DNA of 6,392 nt. Origin: an uncultured Christensenellaceae bacterium. Its GTDB lineage: Bacteria > Bacillota > Clostridia > Christensenellales > Pumilibacteraceae. Below, piece after piece: positions 1-3,869 of this stretch. Both the position numbers and the translations under genes were made by a program. The notes beneath the pieces are model-generated. The model saw only the letters and a program-made list of their open reading frames with translations, did no database searches and was not told the DNA's origin. The number at the start of each line of letters is the position of its first letter. The stretch's first letter is position 1. The stretch is taken from positions 1 to 6,392 of the forward strand of contig CAJUKR010000059.1 of assembly GCA_910587025.1 (NCBI GenBank), read 5' to 3'.

Positions 1-892
1 GCGAGAGCTTGTCGAGCTTAAACTTAACTATATCGTTGACCAGCTTTGCGGAATACGACATCGCTCTGTCCTTTGCCATGATATCATATGTATCGCTGTC
101 GGCAAATTCGAGATTGAGCACCACTTTACGCTTAAGCTTTTCCGCCAACGGGAAACGTATTCCGAACGCATCTCGGAGTTCTTTCGTGATGTGTCCGCCG
201 CCGAACGGCATACTGAATTGACGAAGCACGCCGTCGCCGCGAGCCACCGCGACGTCCGTAACGATATATCCCACATCGATAAGCACTACATATCTGTCGC
301 GTACAAAGTCGTCGAAAAGATAAAGCGATTCCGCAAGCACCGCACTTACATATTCGTGAGACTCGATACCGAGTTCGTCGAGCATGTGGTCGAACTTGTC
401 CGTAAAACTCTTTTCCGCAAGAATATACGATATAAATCCGGATATTCTCGACGCCGTCATTCCGACGGGCTGAATCAGTTTACGGTCGTCTCCGAGCGTG
501 TAAAAAATCGGCTGACTGTTTATCAACGTATATTCGGGATTGTTCGAAAAAGTGTCGCCTTGAGCAAACAACTCGTCGATATCCGCCTCGGTAACGCGGC
601 GTTTGCGACTGAGCGATGTAGCGACTTCTTTACATTGCGTCACGGTAAACTGTCCGGGAACGCCGACGTAAATATGACGGATCTTTATATGCGCGTCGGA
701 CTGAGCAAGCGAAATCGCCCGACCGACTGCATTTATCAGTTCATCGGGCCGAAACCATTCCCCGTCCTCATATCCGGCGTATTCGCACTCGCCGATACCC
801 CGAACGTTTACGGTATTGTTGACTCCGCGCGATCCTACCATTACGGTGATCTTCGAAGAGCCTATATCCATTATCGCTAATTCTTCTGCCAC
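1..892 (-). CDS. ftsA: FtsA-like cell division ATPase (3' end cut by window edge)
   Basis: The first 297 residues of an actin-fold protein of the FtsA family. FtsA binds the C-terminal tail of FtsZ and anchors the division ring to the inner face of the membrane. The N-terminus reads MAEELAIMDIGSSKIT; DIGSSK (residues 9-14) is the phosphate-1 loop. The segment IRHIYVGVPGQFT (71-83) leads into the FtsA-specific 1C subdomain, about 84-165. A second nucleotide-loop candidate, DVGYIVTD (206-213), lacks the usual glycine/threonine-rich DxGxGTT form. GGGHIT (231-236) follows. Family members are usually about 400 residues, so the C-terminal third, including any membrane-binding amphipathic helix, lies off the left edge. 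The start is GTG at 892 because a Shine-Dalgarno lies six bases upstream and seven extra N-terminal residues complete the first beta strand. The ATG at 871 would cut that strand off. The gene follows the DivIB-like gene after 97 bases and has its own consensus promoter. The family call is from remembered family patterns, not a search. Confidence 0.88.
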   Translation of the reverse strand, partial: MAEELAIMDIGSSKITVMVGSRGVNNTVNVRGIGECEYAGYEDGEWFRPDELINAVGRAISLAQSDAHIKIRHIYVGVPGQFTVTQCKEVATSLSRKRRVTEADIDELFAQGDTFSNNPEYTLINSQPIFYTLGDDRKLIQPVGMTASRISGFISYILAEKSFTDKFDHMLDELGIESHEYVSAVLAESLYLFDDFVRDRYVVLIDVGYIVTDVAVARGDGVLRQFSMPFGGGHITKELRDAFGIRFPLAEKLKRKVVLNLEFADSDTYDIMAKDRAMSYSAKLVNDIVKFKLDKLS

Positions 893-898
893 TTGACG

Positions 899-910
899 CC
901 TTCCGTCCTT
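899..910 (-). promoter_or_regulatory. Ribosome binding site that fixes the ftsA GTG start
   Basis: On the minus strand this reads AAGGACGGAAGG and ends six bases before GTG at 892. That is ideal spacing for this GTG, whereas the downstream ATG at 871 would be about 27 bases away. This decides the start in favour of GTG. Confidence 0.75.
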
Positions 911-919
911 ATTGTACTT

Positions 920-936
920 ACCCGATCGGGTCGTAC
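920..936. repeat. 12-base perfect palindrome in the ftsA leader, candidate operator
   Basis: ACCCGATCGGGT (920-931) is a perfect palindrome. It is flanked by two GTAC tetramers at 914-917 and 933-936, giving an imperfect extended dyad of about 23 bases. It lies just downstream of the predicted transcription start and upstream of the ribosome site. There is no T-run after it on the minus strand, so it is not an intrinsic terminator. A binding site for a dimeric regulator, or a small leader hairpin, would both fit; the role is inferred. Confidence 0.5.
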
Positions 937-946
937 TACAACTTTT

Positions 947-975
947 ATTATAAAATATTATTTCGTCGCTGTCAA
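947..975 (-). promoter_or_regulatory. Full-consensus sigma-A promoter for ftsA
   Basis: On the minus strand TTGACA (975-970) is followed by a 17-base spacer (969-953) and TATAAT (952-947). All twelve hexamer bases and the spacer length match the housekeeping consensus. The predicted transcription start is near 939-942, giving a leader of about 50 bases that contains the palindrome and ribosome site. It sits wholly between the DivIB-like stop codon and the ftsA start, so ftsA and what follows can be transcribed independently of murA. Confidence 0.85.
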
Positions 976-991
976 GAGTTAATTTACTTAT

Positions 992-1837
992 TTACGAGGA
1001 AATAAATCTATTATACGTCACAATATCGGGTTTGCCGTCGGATATCGTCGCGACACCGCGAATAAGATTTACGTCGGGAGTATTCGGACTGACATACCAC
1101 GATACCAACGTGCGCACCATTTCGGGAAGTTTGTTTATATCGCTCGTAAGCAGACGGAACGTAACGCCCTTTCTCATACGGATCGTTATCCGACCTCGGG
1201 TAACGATTTCCGAGAGATCGACATGCCGATACGCAGCGCTGTCGAACACACGGCTTCCCGACACATTCACAAGCGCGGACGACAAATCGAATATGGCGGT
1301 AAGCGCGCGCATGTCGTCGCAATCCGCATCCGAATATACATACTGTCCGACCGAATTTCCGTTCGGAGCTTTTATGGGGGTAACGCGCACGATAGTATCG
1401 CTGTAATGTCCGCCGCCGTCGTCGGTGCGGTCATAGTCGCTTACGGAAAGTATCTTGCCCCCGATACCGGCAACCGCATACTTGTCGCCTATCTCAAACT
1501 GCAAATCTTCGGTGACAAGACGGTATTTTACGATTATCTTATTCGGAAAAATACTTTCCACATCATGCGCTTCCGCATTCGGCACTTTCGCATTAACTTC
1601 GTCGAGCACTTTCTGCTCGTCGAGAAGGAATATATTCTGAAATTTGAATCCGTCGGCGGCTTCCGTTACCCGCTCATTGACCGCAAGAATGGTTTTATAC
1701 ATATCGCCGTCTTCGCCGTAACGCGTAGTACACTCCGCTTCGGTAACGTATACGGTAAAAACCGCGCTCATTATTATAACGATCGCGGCGATACCGCCAA
1801 GGACGGACAACAGAATTATCAGCCTTTTGTTTCTCAC
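992..1837 (-). CDS. ftsQ: DivIB/FtsQ-like cell division protein
   Basis: 281 residues with a single N-terminal membrane helix (about residues 6-31) after a short basic cytoplasmic stretch (MRNKR), so the bulk lies outside the membrane. Residues about 63-109 resemble the FtsQ-type POTRA domain: FQNIFLLDEQKVLDEV, then a helix, then IFPNKIIVKYRLVTEDL, matching the family's FPN...V.V.E pattern. This is followed by a beta-rich FtsQ domain with GDKYAVAGIGGKILSV at about 117-132. DivIB/FtsQ works in the FtsQLB (DivIB-DivIC-FtsL) complex that controls septal wall synthesis. The start is GTG at 1837; an in-frame stop lies two codons upstream, so no earlier start exists. No Shine-Dalgarno is visible before it. 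The gene begins 26 bases after murA ends, and its TAA stop is 97 bases before ftsA. Sequence conservation in this family is low, so the call rests on topology, the POTRA pattern and position between murA and ftsA. Confidence 0.82.
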   Translation of the reverse strand: MRNKRLIILLSVLGGIAAIVIIMSAVFTVYVTEAECTTRYGEDGDMYKTILAVNERVTEAADGFKFQNIFLLDEQKVLDEVNAKVPNAEAHDVESIFPNKIIVKYRLVTEDLQFEIGDKYAVAGIGGKILSVSDYDRTDDGGGHYSDTIVRVTPIKAPNGNSVGQYVYSDADCDDMRALTAIFDLSSALVNVSGSRVFDSAAYRHVDLSEIVTRGRITIRMRKGVTFRLLTSDINKLPEMVRTLVSWYVSPNTPDVNLIRGVATISDGKPDIVTYNRFISS

Positions 1838-1839
1838 GT

Positions 1840-1867
1840 ATTATATTATAACAAACAAAACCGTCAA
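1840..1867 (-). promoter_or_regulatory. Promoter directly abutting the ftsQ/divIB start (possible leaderless mRNA)
   Basis: Two overlapping TATAAT boxes occur on the minus strand, at 1850-1845 and 1845-1840. The first carries the extended -10 form TGTTATAAT (1853-1845). Its predicted transcription start falls at about 1837-1839, which is the GTG codon itself. The second pairs with TTGACG (1867-1862, overlapping the murA stop codon) at a 16-base spacing, but would start transcription inside the GTG region or just past it. AT-rich DNA can produce such boxes by chance, hence moderate confidence. Confidence 0.55.
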
Positions 1868-3135
1868 ACGCAAGAATTTTCGACTCGTTTTATAATTCCG
1901 CCGAGAGAGGTTATTTTTTCCTCGAGATTATAATATCCCCTGTCTATATGCTTCAGACCGGACACGGTCGAAGTACCCTCGCATTTGAGCGCGGCGAGAA
2001 CAAGCGCCGCGCCGCCACGGAGATCCTCCGCCATAACTTCCGCGGAATGCAAAGTACATCCGCGCACAGTCGCAGCTCTCCCGCAAACGACTATGTCCGC
2101 GCCCATTTTATTCAGCTCTACCGTATGACGGAAACGGTTTTCGAACAGGTTTTCTATGATATACCCGCGACCTTTCGAGCAAGCCATCATCGCGCTTACG
2201 GGCGCCTGAAGATCGGTCGGAAATCCGGGATACGGTTGCGTTTCCACTTTGCGCAACATATTGAGCCTGCCCGAACTTTCCACGGTCACTCCGTCCGTGC
2301 GCTCGGTCACGCCCGCGCCCGCCGCCCGCAGTTTTTCGGTCAGTGAAAGCAATCTGTCCGAACGAACGCCGCGAACGGTAACTTTGCCGCCGCACATCGC
2401 GCCCGCTATCAGATATGTACCTGCGACAATGCGGTCGCCTATGGGCGTATATTCTCCACCGTGAAGAGTTTTCACGCCGTCCACGATTACAGTTCCGGTG
2501 CCCGCTCCGTGGACGCTTCCGCCCATTGCGTTTATAAAGTTCTGCAAGTCGACTATTTCGGGCTCCGCCGCGGCGTTATGTATAACCGTCGTTCCTTCCG
2601 TCAGCGTCGCCGCCATGATCAGATTTTCCGTAGCTCCGACGCTCGGGAACGCCAGTCGCACCAGTCCGGCATGCAGACCTTTGCCGTCGCACACGATTTT
2701 CTCGTCGTTTTCGCTTATGCTCACACCGAGATTTTTCAGTCCGTCCAGATGAAGATCTATCGGTCGGAGTCCTATGTCGCACCCGCCCGGGTAACTTATT
2801 TCCGCGCGGCGGAACTTGGATACGAGCGGACCCAATATAAACACGGACGAACGCAACATGCCCGTCAGGTCGCGACTGACCGAATGCTTATTGAGCTTTC
2901 TGCAATCTATGATCAGGTCTGAGCCGTCGAACAAATACGTGCCGCCCAAACTTTTCAGAATCAGCAACATATTTTTTATGTCCGTGAGCGGTTCTATATT
3001 GCGCAAACGCACCTCGCCGCATACGGTTATGCAACAGGCAATGATCGGCAGTACCGAATTTTTCGCCGCAAGCACTTCCACTTCTCCGCGCAGGCGTTTG
3101 CCGCCGCACACTATGTATTTTTCGTTATTATCCAT
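1864..3135 (-). CDS. murA: UDP-N-acetylglucosamine 1-carboxyvinyltransferase (MurA)
   Basis: 423 residues, full length for the family. MurA transfers enolpyruvate from phosphoenolpyruvate to UDP-GlcNAc, the first committed step of peptidoglycan precursor synthesis in the cytoplasm. Key residues are all present: AAKNSVLP with Lys25 and Asn26 (substrate binding), Arg95 in MLRSS, the loop PGGCDIGLRPIDLHL with catalytic Cys119 (the residue alkylated by fosfomycin; some bacteria carry Asp instead), SVGATEN (165-171), YPGFPTDLQ with general-base Asp308, ENRFRH (332-337) and Arg373 in DLRGG. Two inside-out alpha/beta domains are expected. The ATG at 3135 has GGAGG (3145-3141) five bases upstream. 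It lies 16 bases after the MntP/YtaF-like gene, so the two are probably co-transcribed. The sequence cannot settle whether this is the main or a second MurA paralogue; its place beside divIB/ftsA favours the main one. Confidence 0.96.
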   Translation of the reverse strand: MDNNEKYIVCGGKRLRGEVEVLAAKNSVLPIIACCITVCGEVRLRNIEPLTDIKNMLLILKSLGGTYLFDGSDLIIDCRKLNKHSVSRDLTGMLRSSVFILGPLVSKFRRAEISYPGGCDIGLRPIDLHLDGLKNLGVSISENDEKIVCDGKGLHAGLVRLAFPSVGATENLIMAATLTEGTTVIHNAAAEPEIVDLQNFINAMGGSVHGAGTGTVIVDGVKTLHGGEYTPIGDRIVAGTYLIAGAMCGGKVTVRGVRSDRLLSLTEKLRAAGAGVTERTDGVTVESSGRLNMLRKVETQPYPGFPTDLQAPVSAMMACSKGRGYIIENLFENRFRHTVELNKMGADIVVCGRAATVRGCTLHSAEVMAEDLRGGAALVLAALKCEGTSTVSGLKHIDRGYYNLEEKITSLGGIIKRVENSCV

Positions 3136-3140
3136 GTCAG

Positions 3141-3147
3141 CCTCCGT
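3141..3147 (-). promoter_or_regulatory. Ribosome binding site of murA
   Basis: ACGGAGG on the minus strand, five bases before ATG at 3135. It occupies the 16-base gap after the upstream gene's TAG stop, which fits translation of murA from a shared transcript. Confidence 0.8.
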
Positions 3148-3151
3148 AAGA

Positions 3152-3667
3152 CTATATAAACCGCAACAGACCCATTATAATCAGAAAAGCGCTCGCAAGC
3201 CGCGAAATTCCCTTTGCAAACGCAAGCAACTTCGCGGTCGCTCTGCCCAGCGTAAGCAACGCGAAGTGAGTGGCAAGCAAAACAAACGGCAATGCCGGAG
3301 CTATCGCATCGCCCGTCGCTACCGCTCCGAAAGCGGAATCGACCGAAAGCGAAATGCCGAGCAACGTCATATATATAAAACTCAGCTCGGGTAATTCGCG
3401 GCGTTCGATAAGTCCTGACGTGCACCGTTCGGGAACAATGCCCTTAATCCCCAATAATATAAGTATGCATGCACTGATGAAATTAAGCCACTCCGTGCCT
3501 ATGGGAAGAAAACTCCTCAATACTATCGCGACAAGCGGCAAAACGAACGAAAACGAAGATATGTAAAGTAGCTTAAGCCCGCCGACGCGCTCATAGCTTC
3601 CCAAAGAAATTCCTGCTACGTAAGCGTCCATACTGACGGCGAGAACGGTAATTATTATCATTTGCAC
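3152..3667 (-). CDS. MntP/YtaF-family six-helix membrane protein
   Basis: 171 residues, strongly hydrophobic, with about six membrane helices (near 3-22, 31-50, 57-77, 94-115, 123-141, 152-170) and a charged loop at about 78-93. The two halves are internal repeats of the Mntp (DUF204) kind. Each begins with a membrane-embedded Asp motif, AVSMDAYVAGISLG (Asp14) and GISLSVDSAFGAVATGD (Asp110), and each ends in a Gly-containing final helix of the ILLGIKG / LIIMGLL type. The family includes the manganese exporter MntP and the sporulation protein YtaF. The substrate cannot be assigned here: the two aspartates fit both, and 171 residues is at the short end. The start is uncertain. GTG at 3667 is only three bases from AAAGGGG, while ATG at 3661 is nine bases away and gives a 169-residue protein; I find the ATG equally or more likely. 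It is the first gene after the terminator at 3797-3839, apparently heading a unit with murA. Confidence 0.78.
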   Translation of the reverse strand: MQMIIITVLAVSMDAYVAGISLGSYERVGGLKLLYISSFSFVLPLVAIVLRSFLPIGTEWLNFISACILILLGIKGIVPERCTSGLIERRELPELSFIYMTLLGISLSVDSAFGAVATGDAIAPALPFVLLATHFALLTLGRATAKLLAFAKGISRLASAFLIIMGLLRFI

Positions 3668-3796
3668 GCGCCCCTTTCCGGTCTTTAATCTATGCTATGC
3701 AAATTACCGTAAAACGGTTACGCAAGCAAAGACGGAAATCCACGCAAACGTGCGACTGATCGACAAAGCGTCAAATAACAGATAATTCGAAACGGC
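3668..3796 (-). other. Leader region of the MntP/YtaF-like gene and murA
   Basis: This 129-base stretch lies between the upstream terminator and the membrane-protein gene, and must hold the promoter for it and murA unless there is read-through. I see no consensus promoter. The best -10-like boxes, TAGCAT and TAGATT near 3681-3693 on the minus strand, have weak or badly spaced -35 partners. The only structure is an inverted repeat, ACCGT-AAA-ACGGT (3706-3718 on the plus strand), which could be an operator half-site pair or a small hairpin. I find no pattern of the yybP-ykoY manganese riboswitch that often precedes mntP. Confidence 0.35.
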
Positions 3797-3839
3797 AAAA
3801 AAGAGAAGCGATACGGAAATAACCGATATTCGCTTCTCT
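3797..3839 (-). terminator. Strong intrinsic terminator after the repeat coiled-coil gene
   Basis: On the minus strand the arm GAGAAGCGA (3838-3830) pairs with TCGCTTCTC (3811-3803). The stem continues through ATA/TAT and CGG/CCG with one bulged T, giving about 15-16 base pairs. It closes a six-base loop (3822-3817) and is followed directly by six T (3802-3797). The plus-strand reading lacks an immediate T-run, so it acts mainly on minus-strand transcripts. It begins about 30 bases after the TAA stop at 3870 and separates the repeat-protein gene from the cell-wall cluster. Confidence 0.9.
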
Positions 3840-3869
3840 CGAATTTTAACGTAAACTTTTTAAGAAAAT

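Noticed and set aside
869..871. ATG as the start of the FtsA-like gene
   Set aside because: It would lose the first beta strand (MAEELAI) and sits far from the ribosome site, while GTG at 892 has ideal spacing.
191..880. Long plus-strand open frame of 229 residues
   Set aside because: It is the antisense shadow of the FtsA-like gene, whose minus-strand translation carries clear family motifs. The plus-strand product has no recognisable pattern.
920..931. Leader palindrome as an intrinsic terminator or attenuator
   Set aside because: The possible stem is only four base pairs around a GATC loop and no T-run follows on either strand.
3769..3774. TTGACG on the minus strand as a -35 box for the exporter-murA unit
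   Set aside because: No -10-like hexamer occurs 15-19 bases downstream of it.
3668..3869. yybP-ykoY manganese riboswitch ahead of the MntP-type gene
   Set aside because: The leader is short and I could not find the conserved elements of that riboswitch; the main hairpin is a terminator belonging to the upstream gene.
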